Source: Synechococcus sp. Tobar12-5m-g (lineage in GTDB: Bacteria; Cyanobacteriota; Cyanobacteriia; PCC-6307; Cyanobiaceae). Taken from it: 64,000 bases of DNA. Every line of letters starts with the position of its first letter. Position 1 is the stretch's first letter. Both the position numbers and the translations under genes were made by a program. Below the pieces are notes generated by a model. It worked only from the letters and a program-made list of their open reading frames with translations. It did not search any database and had not been told where the DNA came from. Below, piece by piece: positions 45,597 through 55,518 of this stretch. The DNA lies in contig NZ_JAGQBB010000018.1 in assembly GCF_024345415.1 (NCBI RefSeq), positions 1-64,000 on the forward strand, written 5' to 3'.

Positions 45597-46583
45597 ATGA
45601 AGGCCCTTCATCTGCTTCCACCTGGCGGGACAACCTGGGGTGGGGGCATTCCTGCCACCCTCTTCAGCCTGGCCGAGTCGCCCCAGTTGCAGTGGGTTTC
45701 CTTCCGGCAGGTGCCGCTCGAATTTGCGGTGGAAACCCTTCGCAGCTGGCGTCCCGATGTGGTCATCTGGCACCCGGCCTGCTCCTGGAGAGGGCTGCCT
45801 GATCAGTTAAGACTGAACGGCATTCCGAGTGTCCTTGTCGAACATCACTATTGCCAGGGATTTGAGACGTACCAGGTTCCCAATCGGCTGAGATTCCGAA
45901 TGATGCTACGGCTCGGGTATTCACTTTTCGATCGTGTCGTTTCCGTTTCATACGGTCAGGCCCGCTGGATGATGGATTCGAAGCTGCTGCGGGCTTCCAG
46001 GCTGCGTGTCATTCCCTTCAGCCGTACCCTGGACGAGTTTCTGGCGCTGCCCATCGGCCGCTCTCCCCACACCCCCCTCCGTCTCGGGGCCTTCGGTCGT
46101 TTCGTGAAACAGAAGGGTTTCGATACCCTGATCAAGGCGGTCCAGCTGCTGCCGCTCGGCTCCGTGCAGTTATTACTGGGGGGTGATGGGGTGTTGGATT
46201 CCGAACTCCGCAGCCTGGCCGCGGGCCATCCAGCCATCACCTTCCTTGGACCGATCACCAACGTGCCTGCCTTCCTCCATGACTGTGATGCCATGGCCAT
46301 TCCTTCCCTCTGGGAACCGTGGGGGAATGTCTGTCTCGAAGTGCGGGCCGCTGGTCTCCCGGTGATCGTCAGCACCGTCGGTGGCTTGAGCGAACAGATC
46401 GAAGGATGTGGCTTTGCGGTGCCGCCCGCTTCGGCCACAGAACTGGCGGCGGCCATTCAGCAACTCATCGCCCTTTCGGCCGATGATCGCTCCCGCCTGG
46501 CCGACAGGGCTCGCGCGTCGAGTCTCAACAGCTGGGATCAATTCTGCCGCTCCTGGGACAGTCTTCTGCGGGAGCTGGCTTGA
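45597..46583 (+). CDS. Glycosyltransferase family 4 protein
   Basis: A 328-aa GT-B glycosyltransferase. LRLGAFGRFVKQKGFDTLI and LLLGGDGVLDSEL are the nucleotide-sugar side motifs, and PSLWEPWGNVCLEVRAAGLPVI is the E(x7)E retaining-GT signature. The N-terminal GGGIPATLFSLAE replaces the usual GGxxR/xxL motif for the acceptor side. It should add a sugar to the lipid-linked repeat unit. Its stop overlaps the flippase start (TGATG). Confidence 0.88.
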   Translation: MKALHLLPPGGTTWGGGIPATLFSLAESPQLQWVSFRQVPLEFAVETLRSWRPDVVIWHPACSWRGLPDQLRLNGIPSVLVEHHYCQGFETYQVPNRLRFRMMLRLGYSLFDRVVSVSYGQARWMMDSKLLRASRLRVIPFSRTLDEFLALPIGRSPHTPLRLGAFGRFVKQKGFDTLIKAVQLLPLGSVQLLLGGDGVLDSELRSLAAGHPAITFLGPITNVPAFLHDCDAMAIPSLWEPWGNVCLEVRAAGLPVIVSTVGGLSEQIEGCGFAVPPASATELAAAIQQLIALSADDRSRLADRARASSLNSWDQFCRSWDSLLRELA

Positions 46584-47854
46584 TGCGTCTCAACATCCTG
46601 AGGCGTTTTCGATCGGAAGACCGCTTCCTGAGGAACATCGGCTGGATGGGGCTCTCAGAATTCGGCATTCGGATTTCGAGACTTCTTGCCACTGTCATAT
46701 TGGCCAGATTGCTGAGTCCCAATGATTACGGGATCGCCGCCCTGGTCATGATGACGCATGAGTTCATCCGGGTGTTCACCAGGAACGGCATTGGCGAGAA
46801 ACTCGTTCAGGCTCCAGCCTCTGAAGTTGAGGAGATGTGCAACACCGCCTTCACCTTGAACTGGCTGCTTGGAATCCTGCTTTTTTTCATCCAAACCCTT
46901 GGCTCTTTCGCCGCTGCCAGTTTCTATGGACAGTCCGAACTGATTCGGCCGATCATCTTGATCGGATTGACCTATCTGATCTATCCACTTGGATCCGTGC
47001 AGACATCGCTGATTCTCAGGGAGAATCGCATGAATGTTTTCGGCATGACCCAATTGGCTTCCGTCATGACGGACAATATCCTGATCGCAATCTTTGCCCT
47101 CAATGGTTTTGGAATGTGGTCCATTATCCTACCTAAATTTCTTGTTGCTCCGATTTGGGTCATCATGGTCTACCGCTTTCATCCCTGGCGGCCGAACTGG
47201 CGACCCACGCTATTGCACTGGCGCCGAATACTAGGATTCGGATCTCGTATTCTTGGCGTCGAACTTCTAAATACTTTGCGTGAGAACATTGATTATCTGC
47301 TGATCGGTCGCTTTATCGGTGTTAGCCAGCTGGGCATCTATTACTTCGCTTTCAATGCCGGCCTTGGCATGAGCTTAAGTGCCGTGAATGCGATGGGATT
47401 GACGCTTTATTCAGATCTCTGTGACGTCAGCCACGACCGGTTGTTGCTCCAACAGCGCTTTCAGCGGAATCTCAGCACGATCGCCAAAGTGATCATTCCA
47501 CTGGTGACACTTCAAGCGTCGCTTGCGCCGCTGTACGTCCCTATCGTCTTTGGGCAGAAGTGGGTCGATCGGGGAGCTGTGCCCATCCTGATCGTCATTT
47601 GCCTATCGGCGCTCTCCAGGCCTTTTGCCAATGCGGCTTCCATGTTGTTCCGCTCCATCGGCCTGCCCCAGGTGGATCTCATCTGGAATCTGGGGTTCAC
47701 CCTTTGCCTGGCGGTCTCGGTTTTCGTCGGAACTCACTACGGCATCTTCGGTGTTGCCGTGGCCGTGATGGCCACCCATCTGCTGCTTCAACCCCTTTAC
47801 GCCCTCTGGGCATGGCGGGTCGTTCTGCTTCACCCTGCTTCCTGGGCCAGTTGA
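46583..47854 (+). CDS. Wzx-type polysaccharide flippase
   Basis: A 423-aa membrane protein of about twelve helices in the MATE/MVF-like polysaccharide transporter family. LRNIGWMGLSEFGIRISRLLATVILARLLSP (in two parts) and DYGIAALVMM open it as in RfbX/Wzx; RENIDYLLIGRFIGVSQLGIYYFA is the second-half signature. It should flip lipid-linked oligosaccharides to the periplasm for Wzy. AT-richer than most genes in the window. Confidence 0.88.
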   Translation: MRLNILRRFRSEDRFLRNIGWMGLSEFGIRISRLLATVILARLLSPNDYGIAALVMMTHEFIRVFTRNGIGEKLVQAPASEVEEMCNTAFTLNWLLGILLFFIQTLGSFAAASFYGQSELIRPIILIGLTYLIYPLGSVQTSLILRENRMNVFGMTQLASVMTDNILIAIFALNGFGMWSIILPKFLVAPIWVIMVYRFHPWRPNWRPTLLHWRRILGFGSRILGVELLNTLRENIDYLLIGRFIGVSQLGIYYFAFNAGLGMSLSAVNAMGLTLYSDLCDVSHDRLLLQQRFQRNLSTIAKVIIPLVTLQASLAPLYVPIVFGQKWVDRGAVPILIVICLSALSRPFANAASMLFRSIGLPQVDLIWNLGFTLCLAVSVFVGTHYGIFGVAVAVMATHLLLQPLYALWAWRVVLLHPASWAS

Positions 47855-47857
47855 ACC

Positions 47858-48835
47858 ATGTCTGTTCCGTCCGTATCGGTCGTCATCCCCGCCTTCAATG
47901 CCTTCGCTTCCCTGGCCCAGACCATCGCCTCCGTTCAGGCCCAGACCTGCACCGACTGGGAGGCCCTGATCATCGACGACGGTTCCACCGATGGCACAGC
48001 GACCCTGGTTCGCGAACTCCAGGCGAGAGATTCGCGACTGCGCCTGCTTTCGGTGCCGAACCGGGGAGTATCGGCTGCCCGTAATCGCGGTGTGGCAGAG
48101 ACCCATTCTCCCCTCATCGCCTTCCTCGATGCCGATGACCTCTGGCATCCTGACAAGCTCCGTTTCCATGTGGAGTGTCATGCCCGCCAGGCCGAGTTGG
48201 GGGTGAGCTTTGCCAAGGTGGGATTCCTTTCCCCTGATGGGAAGCCCACCGGTTTGGTCGCTTCCCATCCGCAACATGCTCTAAGGCCCGTGGACTTCAT
48301 CTGTGAAAACCCGACGACGACGACGTCGAACTGGGTCCTGCGGCGGGAGGTCTTCGAAACCGTGGGGGGCTTCGATGAAGCGATGAGTTATTCGGAAGAC
48401 CTGGAATGGCTGCTTCGGGTCGCCTGTTACGGCGCCTGGCGGATCGCGCCGATTGATCGGGTCCTCACCTACTACCGCACATCGTCGGGTGGACTTTCTT
48501 CCAGCCTTCAGAGGATGGAGCAGGGCTGGCTTCGGCTGATCTCCAAAGCTCGCTGCTATGCCCCTGGGCTGGTCGAGAGCAACTTCGCAACAGCCCAGGC
48601 CGTTCACCTTCGCTACCTGGCAAGACGCTCCCTTCGTCTGCAAGACGATCCAGCCGCCGGGGCCGACTTTCTGCTGCGGGCCCTTCGATCGGACTGGCGT
48701 CTCCTGATCCGGGAGCCCCGCCGAACAGGACTGACGGCTCTTGCGGTCTTCGCCAGACTGCTGGAGCACAACTGCAGGAACTGCTATCCGTCGGCACGCC
48801 GCCTCCCGAGGCAGCACCCGGATGCGAACCCATGA
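47858..48835 (+). CDS. Glycosyltransferase family 2 protein
   Basis: A 325-aa GT-A enzyme. VSVVIPAFNAFASLAQTIAS, DWEALIIDDGSTDGTA and AFLDADDLWHP carry the nucleotide-binding Asp residues and the DxD motif. NPTTTTSNWVLRREVFETVGGFDE and YSEDLEWLLRVA form the acceptor side with the catalytic ED. It is closely related to the next gene (shared YRTSSGGLSS/YRVSSGGLSA and the RYLARRSxR tail), so the pair probably arose by duplication. Starts 3 bases after wzx. Confidence 0.9.
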   Translation: MSVPSVSVVIPAFNAFASLAQTIASVQAQTCTDWEALIIDDGSTDGTATLVRELQARDSRLRLLSVPNRGVSAARNRGVAETHSPLIAFLDADDLWHPDKLRFHVECHARQAELGVSFAKVGFLSPDGKPTGLVASHPQHALRPVDFICENPTTTTSNWVLRREVFETVGGFDEAMSYSEDLEWLLRVACYGAWRIAPIDRVLTYYRTSSGGLSSSLQRMEQGWLRLISKARCYAPGLVESNFATAQAVHLRYLARRSLRLQDDPAAGADFLLRALRSDWRLLIREPRRTGLTALAVFARLLEHNCRNCYPSARRLPRQHPDANP

Positions 48836-48869
48836 AGACCGCTTGAGCAGAACTTCTGAGCCGAACTTC

Positions 48870-49985
48870 ATGACCCGGGCCGACCACTCTTCCGCCGCAC
48901 CAAGCGGCTCTGCCGCCGGGTCGCCCCTGGTAGCGGTCGTGATGCCGCTGTACAACTCTGCCACCACGGTGAGGGCCAGCCTGGAGTCGGTGCTGGCCCA
49001 GACCTACCGCCACCTTGAGATCCTGGTGGTGGACGACGGCTCCACCGATGAGGGGGCTGCCATCTGCCGCAGTTACGACGATTCCCGAATCCGGATCGTC
49101 CAGCAGCGCAACCGGGGGCTGGCCGGGGCACGCAACACCGGGATCCGCCAGGCCCGGGGTGTCATCCTGGCCTTTCTCGACAGCGACGATCTCTGGCTGC
49201 CGCAGAAGATCGAGCGGCATGTGGAGCATCTCCGCTCCGCGCCAGGGGTGGGGGTGAGCTATTCCCGATCCGCCTTCATCGATGCCGACGGCCGGCCGCT
49301 GGGCATCTACCAAACCCCACCGCTGCACGCCATCACCCCGGAGCTGATTCTCTGCCGTAATCCGATCAGCAACGGGTCGTGCGTGGTGATGCGCCGCGAA
49401 GTGCTCGACGGGATCCGCTTCGAGGCGAACCTCTACGGCAGCACCGAGAGCTACTGGTTCGACGACAGCTTCCGCCAGTCGGAAGACATCGAATGCTGGT
49501 TGCGCATCGCCCTGCAGACGAAGTGGCGGATCGAGGGCATCCCGGAGGCGCTCACCCTCTATCGGGTGAGCAGCGGGGGTCTCTCGGCCAACATCGAGAA
49601 GCAATTCGCCAGTTGGCAGCGGGTTCTCGACAAGACGGCCGGCTATGCGCCCGAACTGATCAGCCGCCATGGTGACCGGGCCCGGGCCTACCAGCTGCGT
49701 TATCTGGCCCGTCGCAGCATCCGCGAACGTCAACCGCGCCAGGGGGCGAAACTCGTCCACGAGGCACTGCTCCGCTACCCGAGGCTGCTGCGGGAAGAGC
49801 CGGGGCGCACCCTCATCACATTAGCGGCGGCCTATCTAGGCATGCTGCTGCCGCAGGCGGTCTATAGGCTTCTGGAGAACACCATGATGCGGATCACAGG
49901 GCTGATGCAGCGTCTGACCCTTGGGCTCCATGCGCACCGGCAGGATACGGTTCCCTGCCCCGGTTCTGGATCCCGTGAGGGCTGA
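48870..49985 (+). CDS. Glycosyltransferase family 2 protein (paralogue)
   Basis: A 371-aa GT-A enzyme parallel to its upstream neighbour: VAVVMPLYNSATTVRASLES, ILVVDDGSTDEGA, LAFLDSDDLWLP, NPISNGSCVVMRREVLDG, QSEDIECWLRIA and YRVSSGGLSA. The C-terminal RYLARRSIRERQPRQGAKLV also aligns. It should add a different sugar, as paralogues in one cluster usually do. An upstream ATG at 48822 would overlap the previous gene. Confidence 0.9.
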   Translation: MTRADHSSAAPSGSAAGSPLVAVVMPLYNSATTVRASLESVLAQTYRHLEILVVDDGSTDEGAAICRSYDDSRIRIVQQRNRGLAGARNTGIRQARGVILAFLDSDDLWLPQKIERHVEHLRSAPGVGVSYSRSAFIDADGRPLGIYQTPPLHAITPELILCRNPISNGSCVVMRREVLDGIRFEANLYGSTESYWFDDSFRQSEDIECWLRIALQTKWRIEGIPEALTLYRVSSGGLSANIEKQFASWQRVLDKTAGYAPELISRHGDRARAYQLRYLARRSIRERQPRQGAKLVHEALLRYPRLLREEPGRTLITLAAAYLGMLLPQAVYRLLENTMMRITGLMQRLTLGLHAHRQDTVPCPGSGSREG

Positions 49986-49989
49986 TGCG

Positions 49990-50475
49990 ATGCGGCTTCT
50001 GCTCGTCTGCTCCTCAGGTGGACATTTCAAGGGTCTTTTCCAGCTGCAACACTTCTGGAGCCTGCACCAGCGCACCTGGGTGACCTTCGACACCTCCACC
50101 ACCCGAGCTGGTCTGGAGGGGGAGTCGGTCACTTGGGCCTTCAGCCCCACCAACCGCAATCTGCCCAACCTGATCCGCAACGCCCTCCTTTCCTGGCAGG
50201 TGCTGAGGCGTCCCAGGCCGGACGTAATCCTCTCCACCGGCGCTGGTGTGGCGGTTCCCTTTTTGATCCTTGGCAAGCTCCTGGGTTGCCGCACCGTGTT
50301 CGTCGAATCGATCACCCGCATCGAAACCCTCAGCCTCTCGGCCCGTCTGGCCCTGCCCTTCCTCGATGTTCTCTACGTGCACTGGCCGCAGCTGCAGGCC
50401 CGTTATCCACGGGCGGAACTGATCAGCGCGACAGCTGACCTGCGTCCTGCCGAGCTCGAGGGGTCTACCCAATGA
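49990..50475 (+). CDS. Alg14/PssD-like glycosyltransferase membrane subunit
   Basis: A 161-aa protein resembling the Alg14 half of a split GT-B enzyme: LLLVCSSGGHFKGLFQL with the GGH motif, RPDVILSTGAGVAVPFLIL and VFVESITRIETLS. In yeast, Alg14 anchors the catalytic Alg13 to the membrane; bacterial pairs (PssD/PssE, CpsF/CpsG-like) do the same for an exopolysaccharide sugar. The next gene encodes the Alg13-like half with a 4-base overlap. A GTG 15 bases upstream is an alternative start. Confidence 0.85.
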   Translation: MRLLLVCSSGGHFKGLFQLQHFWSLHQRTWVTFDTSTTRAGLEGESVTWAFSPTNRNLPNLIRNALLSWQVLRRPRPDVILSTGAGVAVPFLILGKLLGCRTVFVESITRIETLSLSARLALPFLDVLYVHWPQLQARYPRAELISATADLRPAELEGSTQ

Positions 50476-50996
50476 TCCTCGTCACCGTTGGCACAGAGAA
50501 GTTTCCCTTCAACCGCCTGATGCGATGGGTGGATCAGCTGCTCGAGGACGATCTGATCGGGGACGAGGAGGTGGTTGTGCAGTACGGCACCTGCACCGAT
50601 CTACCGGGGGGGGCGAAGGTCTATCGCCTGCTCAAAGAACATGACTTCCAGGACTTGGTACGCAGGGCCCGTCTGGTGATTGCCCACTGCGGTGAGGGCA
50701 CGGTGCTGCTGCTCGACGGCATGGAGACCCCGTTCCTGCTGGTGCCCCGCAGCCAGCGCTACCAGGAGCACGTGGACGACCATCAGGTCGAACTCGCCCT
50801 GGCCCTCGCGTCGATCGGTGTGCCGATCGCCTGGGGGCCGGCCGATCTGGTGCGCTTCCTGGCGGCGCCCACCAAGGTGTCGATCGGGGAGCTGTCGGTG
50901 ACGGCCGCCCAGGCCGTCTGCAGCCGCCTGGAGCGACTCTTTCCAGCCGTATCCCCAGCTCCCGACTCGGCGTTCCTCCCTCCCATGACCCGATGA
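50472..50996 (+). CDS. Alg13/PssE-like glycosyltransferase catalytic subunit
   Basis: A 174-aa protein matching the C-terminal half of GT28 enzymes: MILVTVGTEKFPFNRLMRW at the start, VVVQYGTC, ARLVIAHCGEGTVLLLDG (the UDP-sugar binding glycine-rich helix) and FLLVPRSQRYQEHVDDHQVELA, a strong PssE/Alg13 signature. It needs the Alg14-like subunit encoded just upstream. Its stop overlaps the ATG of the STAS fragment (ATGA), so that start is translationally coupled. Confidence 0.87.
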   Translation: MILVTVGTEKFPFNRLMRWVDQLLEDDLIGDEEVVVQYGTCTDLPGGAKVYRLLKEHDFQDLVRRARLVIAHCGEGTVLLLDGMETPFLLVPRSQRYQEHVDDHQVELALALASIGVPIAWGPADLVRFLAAPTKVSIGELSVTAAQAVCSRLERLFPAVSPAPDSAFLPPMTR

Positions 50997-51136
50997 GCGC
51001 CCCTAGTACCACAGGCAGCATCCCCGTCCAACCCGGTGGGGTCACGGTGACTGTCCATAGGGGTGTCCTGCTGCTTGGCTTCCCGAGGCGTTTCACTGTG
51101 GGGGAGGCCGTGGCCTTCCGCCAGTGTCTGGAATAG
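50993..51136 (+). pseudogene. N-terminal STAS fragment cut off by an in-frame TAG
   Basis: Translation from the coupled ATG gives 47 residues (GGVTVTVHRGVLLLGFPRRF, then TVGEAVAFRQCLE), the first two strands and first helix of a STAS domain, and then meets TAG at 51134. The same frame continues without break into LLPSHPDTRRIVLDFSRTEL and the rest of the STAS domain. A CAG-to-TAG change (LEQLLPS) would explain it. This is either a nonsense mutation or sequence error, or a site of readthrough or restart. Confidence 0.75.
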
Positions 51137-51139
51137 CTT

Positions 51140-52012
51140 TTGCCCAGCCACCCCGACACGCGGCGCATCGTGCTGGATTTCAGCCGCACCGAGCTGATCG
51201 ACAGCAGCGGCCTGGGCTCCTTGATCCCCAACCTGAAGCTGGCTCGCGACCGAAAGATTCCGATGGAGGCCTGGAGCGCCGGCGCCCAGGTGAAACTGGC
51301 CCTCTCGCTGATCGGACTGGACCAGGCGCTGCCGGTGGTGGCCGGCAGCGAGGGGCTGAATCCGGCCCAGGCGGTGAACACCAAGGAGCGGCCCGCCATC
51401 ACTCACCCCTCGGTGCGATCGCTGCCCAAACGCCTTCTGGACATCATGGGGGCCCTGGTGGGGCTAGCGATCACCCTGGTGCTGTTTCCGTTCCTCGCCC
51501 TGGCGATCCGGCTGGACAGTCCCGGGCCGATCTTTTTCTGCCAGGTGCGGCTGGGATGGATGGGGCGGCGCTTCAGGCTCTGGAAACTGCGCTCGATGGT
51601 GGTGAACAGCGAAGCGCTGCGCACGACGGTTCGGAATGAGGCCTCCGGGGCCTTCTTCAAGAACGCCAACGACCCACGCATCACCCGGGTGGGGAGGTTC
51701 CTGCGCCGCACCAGCCTTGACGAACTCCCCCAGTTCTGGAATGTGCTGATCGGCGACATGAGCCTGGTGGGCACACGGCCTCCCACGCCGGATGAGGTGG
51801 ATCGCTACGCCGTTCCCAACTGGCAACGGCTGGATGTTCGGCCCGGACTCACTGGCGAGTGGCAGGTGAACGGACGCTCCAGGGTGATCGACTTCGAGGA
51901 TGTGATCCGGCTTGACCTGCGCTATCAAGAGAATTGGAGCTTCGACTACGACCTCAGGCTCATTCTCAAGACCCTCGCTGTGATGTTCAGCAGGCGCTCG
52001 GGTGCCGCCTGA
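51140..52012 (+). CDS. STAS domain fused to priming sugar-phosphate transferase (5' part split off)
   Basis: As it stands a 290-aa frame from TTG, one codon after the TAG. It begins in the middle of a STAS domain (IVLDFSRTELIDSSGLGSL, with a SpoIIAA-like phosphorylatable serine) and continues from about residue 95 into a WcaJ/WbaP-type bacterial sugar transferase: KRLLDIMGALVGLAIT (membrane hairpin), IRLDSPGPIFFCQVRLG, WKLRSMV, TSLDELPQFWNVLIGDMSLVGTRPP, RPGLTGEWQVNGRS. This enzyme starts each repeat unit by moving a sugar-1-phosphate to undecaprenyl phosphate. The catalytic domain is complete; the STAS domain is complete only if the TAG is read through. Confidence 0.82.
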   Translation: MPSHPDTRRIVLDFSRTELIDSSGLGSLIPNLKLARDRKIPMEAWSAGAQVKLALSLIGLDQALPVVAGSEGLNPAQAVNTKERPAITHPSVRSLPKRLLDIMGALVGLAITLVLFPFLALAIRLDSPGPIFFCQVRLGWMGRRFRLWKLRSMVVNSEALRTTVRNEASGAFFKNANDPRITRVGRFLRRTSLDELPQFWNVLIGDMSLVGTRPPTPDEVDRYAVPNWQRLDVRPGLTGEWQVNGRSRVIDFEDVIRLDLRYQENWSFDYDLRLILKTLAVMFSRRSGAA

Positions 52013-52014
52013 CA

Positions 52015-52479
52015 ATGGCCCTCCCCCACCCGGAGAGTGGCGGGCAGGCCAGTTTCCCCAGCCGCCTGGAGGAGACTCGGGCCCTGCTCGACTGGTTTGA
52101 GCACAGCAGGCCCCACGACATGGACCCGATGCTATGGATCCAGGCCCAGACGGCCCTGGTGGAGGGATTCTCCAATGCCGTACGCCATGCCCACGCTCAC
52201 CTCGCCTGCCCACCGCCGGTGGAGGTGGCACTGGAGATCACGCCGGCGCACTTGAAGCTCCACATCCGGGATCGCGGCGCTCCCTTCGACATCAGCGCCG
52301 CCTGGACCGGCGCTGAAGATCCTCCGCTTGGGGATGGCCGGCCGGAACTGCCCGAACGTGAAGCCCATTGGGGACTGATCATGCTGAGCAGGCTCCGCCG
52401 GGATTTCGGCTGGGTGATCCGCTACGACCCCCTCCCTGGGGGCGGCAATGAGCTGATGCTGAAGCGGGCGCTCACCTGA
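52015..52479 (+). CDS. RsbW/SpoIIAB-like serine kinase (anti-sigma-factor type)
   Basis: A 154-aa GHKL ATPase of the anti-sigma-kinase kind. The N box is VEGFSNAVRHAH (E50, N54), the G1 box is LHIRDRGAPFD (D86), and HWGLIMLSRL is the short G2 region. Such kinases phosphorylate the serine of a STAS partner. It begins 2 bases after the STAS-sugar transferase fusion, so the fusion itself is the likely substrate. No sigma factor is encoded nearby. Convergent with the next gene. Confidence 0.87.
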   Translation: MALPHPESGGQASFPSRLEETRALLDWFEHSRPHDMDPMLWIQAQTALVEGFSNAVRHAHAHLACPPPVEVALEITPAHLKLHIRDRGAPFDISAAWTGAEDPPLGDGRPELPEREAHWGLIMLSRLRRDFGWVIRYDPLPGGGNELMLKRALT

Positions 52480-52497
52480 GCCACCCGGGAGTGGAGA

Positions 52498-53028
52498 TCA
52501 GCCCGGTCCTGACGAGGTCTGACCGGAGCGGAAGAAGTCGATACCGAAGCGCTCGGGATGGCCGCAGGCCTGCGGATGCAGCCAGGTCCAGCGGGTCCAC
52601 AGTTCCAGATACACCTGGGTACCGCGTGGTCCCTGGCCCCGGCCCATACCGGGGAAATCTCCCCACACCACAGGTGAGCGGCCGGAGTAGTGGCTTCGGC
52701 CCTGGGAGGCAGCGACCTCACTCGAGTGCAGGATCGGCCGCCCCTCGTAGGTGAACACTGGACGAAGACCGGAGACGCTGGGTTCGGCGAGCCTGAACCA
52801 AACCTTCTTGCTGTGCCGGAGGTACCAGAAACTCCAGGAGCATCCCGCAACAAGCCGGTCCCGGTGGGTGGTGAACAGAGTCCCGCGAGCGCGTTCCAGG
52901 GGAGCCCCGATGGGAAGCGTCGGACGCGGAGCGTCTGGAAGGGGATGGTTCTGCACGGCGCCAGCCGCGAACACAAGTGCGGCGATCAGGCAGGTCCTTG
53001 ACAAGCCTCGGCCTAGGGAAGGTGTCAT
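52498..53028 (-). CDS. Secreted protein of unknown function
   Basis: A 176-aa protein with a signal peptide (RTCLIAALVFAAGAVQ, about residues 10-25). The mature part is rich in Trp, Arg and Gly: FWYLRHSKKVWFRLAEPSVSG, LRPVFTYEGRPILHSS and TQVYLELWTRWTWLHP. It contains one or two cysteines (the CSWSFW region and near the C-terminus). I recognise no family. It lies tail to tail with the RsbW-like gene (18 bases) and diverges from acs. Confidence 0.65.
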   Translation of the reverse strand: MTPSLGRGLSRTCLIAALVFAAGAVQNHPLPDAPRPTLPIGAPLERARGTLFTTHRDRLVAGCSWSFWYLRHSKKVWFRLAEPSVSGLRPVFTYEGRPILHSSEVAASQGRSHYSGRSPVVWGDFPGMGRGQGPRGTQVYLELWTRWTWLHPQACGHPERFGIDFFRSGQTSSGPG

Positions 53029-53131
53029 TCCTAGCGGATCCCTGCCTTCAGATGCTTCCTGCACAAAGACCACGATCCGCGGATGCCCGCATCGTCTCCG
53101 TTCACAATGAGGCAACCCTTTCTTCACCGCG

Positions 53132-55096
<1,965 letters not shown>

Positions 55097-55141
55097 ACCG
55101 GCTGGGCTCAGGTTCCATCTTTGGGATGTCGCTGGTGCCGC

Positions 55142-55459
55142 TCAGCCGGGGACAGAGGGGAGCACCAGCAGCACGATCAACCAGATCGCACCGATGACTG
55201 GCACCAGGCCGATGAAGATCCATGGCCAGGCTTTGCCGGCGTCCCGCAGACGCCGGATGACAAGAGGCAACCCCGGCACAATCGCCGCGATTGCATAGAG
55301 ATTGGAGAGTGTGCCCAGTTGGCGCACCGCCAAGGCAAGCAGGGCCAGCAAGAAGGCCACGATCAGGTTCGCGAGAAAAAACCACCAGTAGGCGCCCCGG
55401 TTGGAGCGCCCGCCGTAATCAAAGGCACGTTGCCAGCCGGAGATGTAGGCAGCGAGCAT
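55142..55459 (-). CDS. DUF805 membrane protein
   Basis: A 105-aa inner-membrane protein: YISGWQRAFDYGGRSNRGAYWWFFL is the DUF805 signature (Y...F.GR..R..YW), followed by three or four helices (LIVAFLLALLALAV, YAIAAIVPGLPLVIRRLRDAG, FIGLVPVIGAIWLIVLLV). Some family members form parts of transport or secretion complexes, but its role is unknown. Convergent with acs. Confidence 0.87.
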   Translation of the reverse strand: MLAAYISGWQRAFDYGGRSNRGAYWWFFLANLIVAFLLALLALAVRQLGTLSNLYAIAAIVPGLPLVIRRLRDAGKAWPWIFIGLVPVIGAIWLIVLLVLPSVPG

Positions 55460-55518
55460 TGAAAGGGTTCCGCGACGCGATCAGTCCGATCAAAAGATCG
55501 GCTCCATTTGCGGAGGTG

